From Streptomyces sp. ML-6 (lineage in GTDB: Bacteria; Actinomycetota; Actinomycetes; Streptomycetales; Streptomycetaceae): a stretch of 64,000 nucleotides of DNA. Below the pieces are notes generated by a model. The model made no database searches. It saw only the letters and a list, made by a program, of their open reading frames with translations, and was not told where the DNA came from. The stretch lies in assembly GCF_030116705.1 (NCBI RefSeq), contig NZ_JAOTIK010000001.1, positions 4,049,001-4,113,000 on the forward strand, read 5' to 3'. This document shows, in pieces, positions 7,889-15,004 of the stretch (positions within the stretch are counted from its first letter, which is position 1; every line of letters starts with the position of its first letter). The translations under genes were made by a program, and so were the position numbers.

Positions 7889-8470
7889 CTAACGGACGGT
7901 CTCCAGGACCTCGGCCGCGCCCAGCGCGTCCGCGATCTCCGCCAGCGCGTCCGTGCGCAGCATCAGAAGTTCCGCCTCGGGGAGTCCGAGGTCGGCCAGG
8001 ATCCGGGTGTCGCCGAGCGGCCCCGCCGGTACGACGTCGGCGTCGAATCCGTCGTCGTCATCGGTGTCGGTATCGGTGTCGGTGTCGGTGTCGGTGGTGT
8101 TGTCGGGGGCGGTGTCCGGGCCGCCGTCCTCCGAGTCGTCGAGGCCGACGAGCTCCTCGAGGGCGGCGATCGTGTCCTCGGCCCCGGGTTCGCGGCCGAG
8201 CAGTTCGTCGGTGAGCAGGATCTCCCCGTAGGAGGAGCGGGCGGCGGCGGTGGCGTCCGAGACGAAGATACGGGGGTCGTCCTCACCGTCCACCCGGACG
8301 ACGCCGAACCAGGCGTCCTCCTGTTCGATGAAGACGAGCACCGTGTCCTCGTCGGGCGAGGCGTCGCGGGCCAGATCCGTCAGGTCGGACAGGGTCTCCA
8401 CATCGTCGAGTTCCGTGTCGCTCGCTTCCCACCCGTCTTCGGTGCGCGCGAGCAGTGCGGCGAAATACAC
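7889..8470 (-). CDS. tRNA adenosine deaminase-associated protein
   Basis: 193 residues from the GTG at 8470 (GTG-TAT-TTC), chosen because GGGAGA lies six bases upstream; the ATG at 8491 has no ribosome site. An N-terminal half rich in acidic residues (FIEQEDAWFGVVRVDGEDDP) matches the conserved protein encoded with tadA in actinobacteria. Residues around 130-145 are a (Asp-Thr)n run encoded by a GGTGTC-type hexamer repeat at about 8058-8100, a likely site of length variation. Role in tRNA editing is inferred from the pairing alone. Confidence 0.88.
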   Translation of the reverse strand: MYFAALLARTEDGWEASDTELDDVETLSDLTDLARDASPDEDTVLVFIEQEDAWFGVVRVDGEDDPRIFVSDATAAARSSYGEILLTDELLGREPGAEDTIAALEELVGLDDSEDGGPDTAPDNTTDTDTDTDTDTDDDDGFDADVVPAGPLGDTRILADLGLPEAELLMLRTDALAEIADALGAAEVLETVR

Positions 8471-8675
8471 CGTGACTCTCCCACTTGTCATAGGGGTGTC
8501 GGTCCGGCGGGAGGGCATCCGGTGGCCCGGCTGTCCTGTGCCCCGCCCATCGGAATCGTGGCAGAAACATGGGCTTCGCGAGAGGAGTTCGGCCGTTGAG
8601 TCGGCCATCAGTTCTGTCGGACGCCGCCAGCAGGGGGACACCTGTGGCACTCGGGTCACCGACGGAAGGTGCGCA

Positions 8676-8948
8676 TCACCAGCGGAAGGTACGCATGCGC
8701 ATGGCCTGACGCATCCGGGCGGCCCTGGCCCGGCGGGGCTGCACCCGGTCGCGGAGCGCCTTCGCCTCGTGCAGTTCGCGCAGGAACTGGGCGCGCCTCC
8801 TGCGGCGCGCCGCGTCGTTCTCCTGTTCGTCCTGCGGGGCCTGAGTGTCGTGCGTGTCCTGCGGGACCTGTTCGTCCTGCGGCACCTGCATGTCCTGCGG
8901 AGTCGGCGCGTCGGGCCGGCTCCGCTTCGACTTTTCCGCGTCGGGCAT
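8676..8948 (-). CDS. Hypothetical protein with PQD repeats
   Basis: 90 residues from the ATG at 8948 (after GGGGTGATG). The N-terminal half carries four imperfect repeats of the form P-Q-D-x-x-(V/A), and the C-terminal half is strongly basic ([16 protein letters not shown] ... [13 protein letters not shown]). It is probably a small nucleic-acid- or ribosome-associated protein, which is inference from charge. The stretch 8471-8675 between it and the TadA partner shows nothing else. It diverges from upp with about 100 bp between. Confidence 0.6.
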   Translation of the reverse strand: MPDAEKSKRSRPDAPTPQDMQVPQDEQVPQDTHDTQAPQDEQENDAARRRRRAQFLRELHEAKALRDRVQPRRARAARMRQAMRMRTFRW

Positions 8949-9052
8949 CGGCTCATCACCCCAAGGCTGGGTCCTTATGCCCCCACCTTCCCCCCGAACA
9001 TGCGGTTGAGGCCAGCGCACGAGTACGGGGGAGCCCGGTTACTGTTGAGCCC

Positions 9053-9688
9053 ATGCGGATCCACGTCGTCGACCATCCCCTTGTCGCGCACAAGCTCACC
9101 ACCCTGCGCGACAAGCGCACCGACTCCCCGACCTTCCGGCGGCTCGCCGACGAACTGGTCACCCTGCTCGCCTACGAGGCCACCCGGGACGTGCGCACCG
9201 AGCAGGTCGACATCGAGACCCCGGTCACCCCGACGACCGGCGTGAAGCTGTCGCACCCGCGCCCGCTGGTCGTGCCGATCCTGCGGGCCGGGCTCGGCAT
9301 GCTCGACGGCATGGTGCGGCTGCTGCCGACCGCCGAGGTGGGCTTCCTGGGCATGATCCGCGACGAGGAGACGCTCCAGGCGTCCACGTACGCGACGCGG
9401 ATGCCGGAGGACCTCTCGGGCCGCCAGGTGTACGTCCTGGACCCGATGCTGGCCACCGGCGGCACGCTGGTCGCGGCCATCAAGGAACTGATCGCGCGCG
9501 GCGCGGACGACGTCACCGCGGTCGTGCTGCTCGCGGCGCCCGAGGGCGTCGAGGTGATGGAGCGCGAGCTGGCCGGTACGCCGGTGACCGTGGTCACCGC
9601 GGCGGTCGACGAGCGGCTCAACGAGAACGGCTACATCGTCCCGGGGCTCGGCGACGCGGGCGACCGCATGTACGGCACGGTCGGCTGA
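9053..9688 (+). CDS. upp: Uracil phosphoribosyltransferase
   Basis: 211 residues, the full usual length. Pyrimidine salvage: uracil + PRPP to UMP. Visible: [20 protein letters not shown], the PRPP loop [18 protein letters not shown] and the C-terminal uracil-binding [19 protein letters not shown]. There is no Shine-Dalgarno sequence; a -10-like TACTGT at 9040-9045 lies only 7 bases before the ATG, so the mRNA may be leaderless. Confidence 0.97.
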   Translation: MRIHVVDHPLVAHKLTTLRDKRTDSPTFRRLADELVTLLAYEATRDVRTEQVDIETPVTPTTGVKLSHPRPLVVPILRAGLGMLDGMVRLLPTAEVGFLGMIRDEETLQASTYATRMPEDLSGRQVYVLDPMLATGGTLVAAIKELIARGADDVTAVVLLAAPEGVEVMERELAGTPVTVVTAAVDERLNENGYIVPGLGDAGDRMYGTVG

Positions 9689-9856
9689 CAGGACCGACGA
9701 ACGGCCGGCCCGCAGGACCAGCGGGATCAGCGGTCGACCAGCAGGACCAGCAGGCTTTTTCGGTAGTGCTGTCGGGGCGCAAGGCCCGGCGGCACTGCTC
9801 GTTCCGTCCGGATGACCAGGATCGGGGCCGGACGCCCCGGCCCCGTGGGGAGAGCC

Positions 9857-10051
9857 ATGGCCCTGGAGATGCGCGACCGCTGCGAACGGTGCGGGAGCGC
9901 GGCGCTGCCGCAGGACGCGGCTGCCCGTATCTGCTCCTACGAGTGCACCTTCTGCGTGCCTTGCAGCGACCTCATGCGGAACACGTGTCCCAACTGCGGC
10001 GGCGAACTCGTGGCACGCCCCCGCCGCGCACCGGCCCCCACCACGGCATAG
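9857..10051 (+). CDS. DUF1272 zinc-ribbon-like protein
   Basis: 64 residues from the ATG at 9857 (GGGGAGAG upstream). Four Cys pairs: CERCG, CSYECTFCVPC and CPNCGGEL, the layout of the DUF1272 family, small proteins expected to bind zinc. Function unknown. The longer frame from 9812 only adds a non-conserved leader. The 9689-9856 gap contains short GACCAGCAG-type direct repeats and nothing else. Confidence 0.85.
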   Translation: MALEMRDRCERCGSAALPQDAAARICSYECTFCVPCSDLMRNTCPNCGGELVARPRRAPAPTTA

Positions 10052-10096
10052 GGAGCCTGCGGGAGCGGGACGGCGAAGGGCCCGGTGGCCGGGCCG

Positions 10097-10714
10097 TCAG
10101 CAGGACGGTGCGGGGGCCGGCTTCGTCAGGGCGGCGAGGGCCGCGGCGGCCGACTGCGGCGTGTTGAACGCCTTGAACTTCGTACCGAGGATCAGATCGA
10201 CGTCCGCCGTCTTGCGGGCGTCCGTCTTCGGGGTGGCGCCCTGCAGCTGCGTACCGAGCACCGGGAACGAGCCGTTCGCCGCCGACGGGGCGCCCAGCAA
10301 CACCCCGGGACCGGGGACCTTCTTGTCGTACGCGGCTGTGGCGTTGCCCACCTTGCCGATGGTGAAACCGCGCTTCTTCAGCTCGTCGGCGGCCTTCTTG
10401 GCGAGCCCGCTGCGCGGCGTCGCGTTGTAGACGTTGACGGTGATCTTCGCGGGCTTCGGCAGCACCTTGGCGGGCGCGGACGGCTTGGCGGACGGGCAGT
10501 CCGTCTTGTGGTCGGCGGCGCTGGCCTTCCGGTCGCCGCCGGTGAAGACGTCGATGAGCTGCATCGTTCCCCAGCCGGCCAGCCCGAGGGCGACCACGGA
10601 AGCGGTGGCAGCGAGGATCAGTTTGCCGCGACGCCGGGGGCGGCGCATCCGAGGGTACTTGTCACCCGTGATGCGGTACTTTCCGCCCATGCCGGGGGGA
10701 GTGAGCATGCTCAT
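10097..10714 (-). CDS. LytR C-terminal-domain membrane protein
   Basis: 205 residues from the ATG at 10714. A basic cytoplasmic lead (RMRRPRRRGK) is followed by one transmembrane helix (LILAATASVVALGLAGWG) and an extracytoplasmic LytR_C domain starting near KITVNVYNATPRSGLAKKAA. LytR_C domains occur alone or on LCP wall-polymer ligases; this protein lacks the catalytic LCP domain, so a structural or accessory cell-envelope role is inferred. Confidence 0.88.
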   Translation of the reverse strand: MSMLTPPGMGGKYRITGDKYPRMRRPRRRGKLILAATASVVALGLAGWGTMQLIDVFTGGDRKASAADHKTDCPSAKPSAPAKVLPKPAKITVNVYNATPRSGLAKKAADELKKRGFTIGKVGNATAAYDKKVPGPGVLLGAPSAANGSFPVLGTQLQGATPKTDARKTADVDLILGTKFKAFNTPQSAAAALAALTKPAPAPSC

Positions 10715-10891
10715 GGGCGCAGCGTAGTGCGACCCGGGGATGATGCCTACTAAATGATCAATGGATCGCACCCGTCCGAGTGCGAAAGCACCCGAACGAA
10801 CCCCGGGGGTCCGAGGGGCGTGCATTCGCCGTGGCCCGTACGTCTCGCGGGCCGTCCGGGCCCGGAGGGTCGGGGGCGGGGCCCGCTCCGG

Positions 10892-11188
10892 TCAGCCGAG
10901 TTCGAGTACGCGGGCGTGCAGCACCTGGCGCTGCTGGAGCGCGGCGCGGACCGCGCGGTGCAGGCCGTCCTCCAGGTAGAGGTCGCCCTGCCACTTCACG
11001 ACATGCGCGAACAGGTCGCCGTAGAACGTCGAGTCCTCCGCGAGGAGGGTTTCGAGGTCCAGGTTGCCCTTGGTGGTAACCAGCTGATCGAGGCGGACCG
11101 GGCGCGGCGCGACGTCCGCCCACTGCCGGGTGCTTTCCCGGCCGTGGTCGGGATAAGGCCGCCCATTTCCGATGCGCTTGAAGATCAC
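10892..11188 (-). CDS. Conserved actinobacterial protein of the VapB-annotated type
   Basis: 98 residues beginning MIFKRIGNGRPYPDHG. Proteins with this sequence are commonly annotated as VapB-family antitoxins, but no PIN toxin is adjacent. The C-terminal segment (LEDGLHRAVRAALQQRQVLH) recalls the ParB/sulfiredoxin-like D-G-x-H-R loop. I would not assign an antitoxin role. The upstream flank (10715-10891) shows no other feature. Confidence 0.75.
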   Translation of the reverse strand: MIFKRIGNGRPYPDHGRESTRQWADVAPRPVRLDQLVTTKGNLDLETLLAEDSTFYGDLFAHVVKWQGDLYLEDGLHRAVRAALQQRQVLHARVLELG

Positions 11189-11596
11189 ACGGAAAGCCTA
11201 CCGGGCAAGAGCCTCCGGGCGCAGCCACGGGCGGCACTGCGATGCCGACGGCAACCCCGCAAAAGCTCTCATTGCCCCCATTCCGGAATGAGGTTCGCGG
11301 CGAGTGGCGGTACCGAAGCGGAGGAAGGCGAGCTTCCGGGCGAGGGTGACGGTTCCGGCGCGGAGACGACGCCGGGCAACGGTTCGAAGGGCAGCGGTTC
11401 GAGAAGCACTCGTTTGAGGGGCCGTGGTTCGAGGAGCGGTCGTCCGGGGCGTTCCTCCGGGTGCCCGAAGGGGCAGCGGCGGCTGCCCCCGGCCGACGGG
11501 GTCCGGGCTGGACGGGGCGTCGGCCCGTCGTGAAGGTGGAGTGGTGAGGCCATCACGACGTGCCCTCGACCGGGGGCGCGGTCAGGGGAGATGACG
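11189..11596. other. Gene-poor boundary with a perfect 12-bp palindrome
   Basis: CATTCCGGAATG at 11279-11290 is a perfect palindrome. Downstream are several GGTTCGA words at 11388-11440. An open frame on the minus strand (11269-11556) is proline-rich with no start signal and I reject it. This is the left edge of the injection-system locus; the palindrome could be an operator. Confidence 0.4.
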
Positions 11597-12415
11597 ATGC
11601 ACGCACAGGAATGGGACCGGGAACACGACCACGAGCGGGACCACGGGCACGGCCACGATCACGACCACGACGAGGCGCCGCACGCGTCGAGGGCGTCCGG
11701 GGGCCGGGAGCCGGCGGACACCCCGCACCTCTACCGTGCCGCTGCCGCCGGGCGGGCCGATGTGGTCGGGACGGGCGGCATGAGCGTGCTCCAACGCGCC
11801 GTCGGCAACAGCGCCGTGGGGGCGGTGATCCAGCGCAAGGAGCAGGGGCAGGAGCAGGAGCAGGAGGAGCGCTCCCCCGTGCACGACGTGGTCTCCTCCG
11901 GCGGCGGGCAGCCCCTGGACACCGACACCCGTGCCGACATGGAGCAGCGGATGGGCGCGGACTTCTCCGACGTGCGCGTCCACACGGACTCCGCGGCGCA
12001 CGAGTCGGCGAAGGGCGTGGGCGCCCACGCGTACACGGTCGGCAACAACGTGGTCTTCCAGCGGGACGCCTACGACCCGTCCTCGTCGCAGGGCCGCACC
12101 ACGCTGGCCCATGAGCTGACCCACGTCATCCAGCAGCGCAACGGTCCGGTGGAGGGCACGGAGGCGCCGGGCGGCATACGGGTGAGCGACCCCTCCGACC
12201 GGTTCGAGCGGGAGGCCGTGGCCAACGCCGACCGGGTGCTCTCGGACCCGGCCCCCGCCCCGGCCGCGACGGCGGCTCCCACCGCCACCCCGGCACCCGC
12301 CGTGCAGCGGTCCGCCACGGAGGACGAGGACGAGCAGCCGGCCGACGTGCAGGGTTCGTTCGTCCAGCGGGAGAAGAAAGGCACCGAGGAGGAGGAAGAG
12401 ACCCCGCCCGAGTGA
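11597..12415 (+). CDS. eCIS-associated DUF4157 protein with HELTH motif
   Basis: 272 residues from the ATG at 11597 (GGGGAG six bases upstream; the ATG at 11591 abuts it). Order: His/Asp-rich N-terminus (about residues 7-28), LQRAVGNSAV (about 65-74), then the DUF4157 domain with RMGADFSDVRVHTD and zinc-binding HELTH (about 176-180), then a Pro/Ala linker with IQR/VQR words. DUF4157 proteins are a signature of extracellular contractile injection systems and are thought to be metalloprotease-like cargo or cargo-processing factors. It opens the eCIS locus and is convergent with the next gene. Confidence 0.88.
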   Translation: MHAQEWDREHDHERDHGHGHDHDHDEAPHASRASGGREPADTPHLYRAAAAGRADVVGTGGMSVLQRAVGNSAVGAVIQRKEQGQEQEQEERSPVHDVVSSGGGQPLDTDTRADMEQRMGADFSDVRVHTDSAAHESAKGVGAHAYTVGNNVVFQRDAYDPSSSQGRTTLAHELTHVIQQRNGPVEGTEAPGGIRVSDPSDRFEREAVANADRVLSDPAPAPAATAAPTATPAPAVQRSATEDEDEQPADVQGSFVQREKKGTEEEEETPPE

Positions 12416-12635
12416 GGTGGATCAGGTGATGTCGATCGAGTGACCTCGCCCGGTCGACCTCGTTCGGGGCCGGCCCGTCGTACAGGTCCGTCGTACCGGT
12501 TTCTCCGCATCGGTCTGCACGACATGCGCTGCGGCGCGTCGACCCGCATCGTTCCGGGTCGGCGCGCCGCGGCGTTCCGCCAGGCCGGTCCGCCGGGTCA
12601 GCCACCGGGCGAGTCCGCCGTGCCGGTTCACCGGG

Positions 12636-13958
12636 TCAGTCGGCCGTCTCCGTCTTCATCGTGCCGCCGAGGAGCAGGGACTCCGCACACCGTGAAGGCG
12701 TCGGCGCGTTCACCGGCTTGCCCACTTTGCGGCAGTCGACGGTCATCGTGACCTTGCCGCCCGCCGGGACCAGGAGCGGCGTGACGAAGTGGTAGTCGGA
12801 GTCCCGGAAGTTCTCCAGGGCCAGCCGGAGCACCGGTGCGCCCCGGCCCGTGGAGATCACGACCGTCCCCGCGTCGCCCTGCGGGTTCTGGACCACGATG
12901 TCGGTCAGCCGGAAGGTGTTCCCCTCGGGCACCTGCAGGGCCGTCGAGGTGTTCGACCCGCCGCCCACCGAGTCCCTCACCTGCACCTGCGCACTGGTCG
13001 GGGAGGTGGCCGAGGCATCCGACGAGCCGCCGGAACTCGGCGAGGGGCTGGGTTTCGGCGACCCCCCGTTCGCCCCGGACGAGTCGCCGCCGCCCGATCC
13101 CGCCCCGGCCGAGGAACCCTTCTCCGGGGCCTTGCTCTTGTCGGCCGCGGCGGCGGACCGGACCACGTCCGGCGTGACCGCCTCCCGGGCCGCCGACTTC
13201 ACGGTGGGGCGCAACAGCGCGTACCAGAGCCCGACCAGCGCGATCAGCAGGACGGCCGCGGTGATCAGGGCCCGGGGCAGCCAGCGCGGCAGGATCGGTT
13301 CCTGCTGGTAGGAGCCGTCCACGATGACCGCGGCGGCCGGTTCCTGGTCCTCCGCCACATCGGGGGTCGCGACCACCTGGAAGGGATGCGTGATCGCCGT
13401 GCCGCGCCACACGCGCTTGGCCGGCCGTATGTGCACCTTCCCGAACTCCGCCCGCCCGGCCTCGATCCGCAGCTCGTCGGAGGCGAACGAGACCCTGGCC
13501 CGTTCCGTGCCCGACCGGGAGCCCAGCCGTACCGTGACCGGGGCGTTTCCCCGGTTGTCCACGGCGATCCGGTGCCGGCCCCGCCAGGCGCCGTGCGAAC
13601 TGCGCGGCACCAGCTCGGCGGTCGTCTCGGTGAAGGGCAGTACGGTCACCCGGCCCTCGGGCACCACCGTGTCGCCCTGCTCGCTGGTGGGCACCACCCG
13701 TATCCCGAAGGCCGTGTCCCCCGCGGGCACGGTCGAATCACGGGGCGGACGCAGTACGAAGGACACCGTCTGCGAGTCGCCCGGATACAGGGACAGGGTC
13801 GCAGGCTCGACCGTCGACCAGGCGGCGCACGCACCGACCACCTCGAAGCGGTACTCCTCGACGGTGCTGCCGGAGTTGAGGATCCGCAGGGGGACGGCCG
13901 TCGCCTCGCCCGGTGCGGCGGTGACGGTTGAATCGTCGAGGCTTGCCGTGAGACTCAT
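12636..13958 (-). CDS. Ig-like-repeat membrane protein of the eCIS locus
   Basis: 440 residues from the ATG at 13958 (an ATG at 13994 is also possible). Two immunoglobulin-like beta domains (about residues 1-110 and 115-225; DRVTV-type NRGNAPVTVRLG) precede one transmembrane helix (ALITAAVLLIALVGLWYALL), a Ser/Gly/Pro linker and a C-terminal beta-rich domain with two Cys (VDCRK, SRCAES). This is the type annotated 'hydrolytic protein' near Streptomyces eCIS genes, though no catalytic residues are visible. The absence of a signal peptide suggests the N-terminal Ig part faces the cytoplasm, where a CIS could touch it; this is inference. Confidence 0.75.
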   Translation of the reverse strand: MSLTASLDDSTVTAAPGEATAVPLRILNSGSTVEEYRFEVVGACAAWSTVEPATLSLYPGDSQTVSFVLRPPRDSTVPAGDTAFGIRVVPTSEQGDTVVPEGRVTVLPFTETTAELVPRSSHGAWRGRHRIAVDNRGNAPVTVRLGSRSGTERARVSFASDELRIEAGRAEFGKVHIRPAKRVWRGTAITHPFQVVATPDVAEDQEPAAAVIVDGSYQQEPILPRWLPRALITAAVLLIALVGLWYALLRPTVKSAAREAVTPDVVRSAAAADKSKAPEKGSSAGAGSGGGDSSGANGGSPKPSPSPSSGGSSDASATSPTSAQVQVRDSVGGGSNTSTALQVPEGNTFRLTDIVVQNPQGDAGTVVISTGRGAPVLRLALENFRDSDYHFVTPLLVPAGGKVTMTVDCRKVGKPVNAPTPSRCAESLLLGGTMKTETAD

Positions 13959-14075
13959 AGGGCGCACCGTAGGATCGCCACGGAACGCCGCCATCGGCCG
14001 GGAAGGAACACTTCCGGGCAGATTCCGTGCCCGCATCGGCTTTTTTGTTTCCCTGTAGGGATACCCGGGCATCTT

Positions 14076-14105
14076 TTGACCGCCTCACGACGATTGAGGC
14101 ATACG
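14076..14105 (+). promoter_or_regulatory. Candidate luxR promoter with dyad in the spacer
   Basis: TTGACC (14076-14081), an 18-bp spacer and CATACG (14100-14105). The spacer contains the inverted repeat CCTCA-N7-TGAGG (14083-14099), which could be an operator between the -35 and -10 boxes. A start site near 14112 would give a leader of about 55 nt. Confidence 0.5.
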
Positions 14106-14167
14106 AAACAGCCGTGCCGGTTGTGTTCGCTGTGACGTCATGGCTGTTGCTCAGGGGGAGCATTGCC

Positions 14168-14794
14168 ATGGAGCGAACAACTGTCGCGTTGAGGGCCCAG
14201 GACCCGATATCCCAAGCGGGCGTGGCCAGTCAGTTACGTACCCGGCCCGAAGTCAGTGTCATGGAATGGGGGGAGGGCGACGCCTCTCCCCAGATCGTTG
14301 TCGTCGTCGTGGACGCGGTCGACGAGGAAGTGCTGACGATGCTGCGTCACATCCAGCGCACCAGCACCTCGCGAACCGTCCTGGTCACCACGGACATCGA
14401 CGAGCAGAAGCTGGTGAGTGCCGCGGAGTGCGGGGTCGCCGGTGTGGTCAGACGCTCCGAGGCGACTCCGGAGCATCTGGTGCAGGTCATCGGGACGGTG
14501 GCGAGGGGCGAGGGCCATCTCCCGTCCGACCTGCTGGGACGGCTGCTGGAGGAGGTGGGACGCCTCCAGGGCCAGGTGCTCGGCCCCCGCGGGCTGCACT
14601 TCACCGGACTCGCGGCGCGCGAGGTGGATGTGCTGAGACTGGTCGCGGAGGGGTACGACACCGCCGACATCGCGACGAAGCTGGCCTACTCCGAGCGCAC
14701 GATCAAGAACGTGCTGCATTCGGTGATGACCCGGTTGCAGCTGCGGAACCGGTCGCACGCGGTGGCGTACGCGATGAGACAGGGACTGATCTGA
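14168..14794 (+). CDS. LuxR/NarL-type regulator with degenerate receiver
   Basis: 208 residues from the ATG at 14168 (GGGGGAG eight bases upstream). Residues 1-125 fold like a response-regulator receiver (TVLVTTDIDEQKL, GVAGVVRRSEATPEHLVQVI), but the phospho-acceptor Asp position in the IVVVVVDAVDEE strand is not the usual D-x-x-x-P and the acidic N-terminal pair is missing, so it is probably not phosphorylated. The C-terminal LuxR helix-turn-helix is intact (LTAREVDVLRL-like LAAREVDVLRLVAEGYDTAD; YSERTIKNVLHSVM). Located between eCIS genes, it is the likely cluster regulator. Confidence 0.88.
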   Translation: MERTTVALRAQDPISQAGVASQLRTRPEVSVMEWGEGDASPQIVVVVVDAVDEEVLTMLRHIQRTSTSRTVLVTTDIDEQKLVSAAECGVAGVVRRSEATPEHLVQVIGTVARGEGHLPSDLLGRLLEEVGRLQGQVLGPRGLHFTGLAAREVDVLRLVAEGYDTADIATKLAYSERTIKNVLHSVMTRLQLRNRSHAVAYAMRQGLI

Positions 14795-14870
14795 GCCGTC
14801 CCGTCGTCCGGCACGGGTGCGCACGGCGGGTGCGTACGGCACTTCAGTGACGGGTGGGCACGGTACTTCG

Positions 14871-14906
14871 GTAGGCCCTGCTGCCCTTTCGTGCAGCGGG
14901 GCCTAC
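14871..14906 (+). terminator. Hairpin terminator after luxR
   Basis: GTAGGCCC-t-GCTGC pairs with GCAGC-g-GGGCCTAC across an 8-base loop (CCTTTCGT). It separates the regulator from the VWA-gene operon that begins at 15005. Confidence 0.7.
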
Positions 14907-15004
14907 CCGGGGGTGTGACTCCCGCACCGCTGTGCGCGGGCCGCGCGTACGGGACCGTGAGGTCCGGTACGCCGATCGACCGGCGAGGGTGGGGGAGGAC
15001 TTCC

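Noticed and set aside
10892..11188. Calling this gene a VapB antitoxin
   Set aside because: No toxin gene is adjacent and the ribbon-helix-helix pattern is not evident, unlike the VapB at 51530.
11269..11556. 95-codon minus-strand frame before the DUF4157 gene
   Set aside because: Proline-rich, no ribosome site, no continuity with neighbours.
12636..13958. Calling this membrane protein a hydrolase
   Set aside because: Only Ig-like beta domains, a membrane helix and a linker are visible; no catalytic triad or metal motif.
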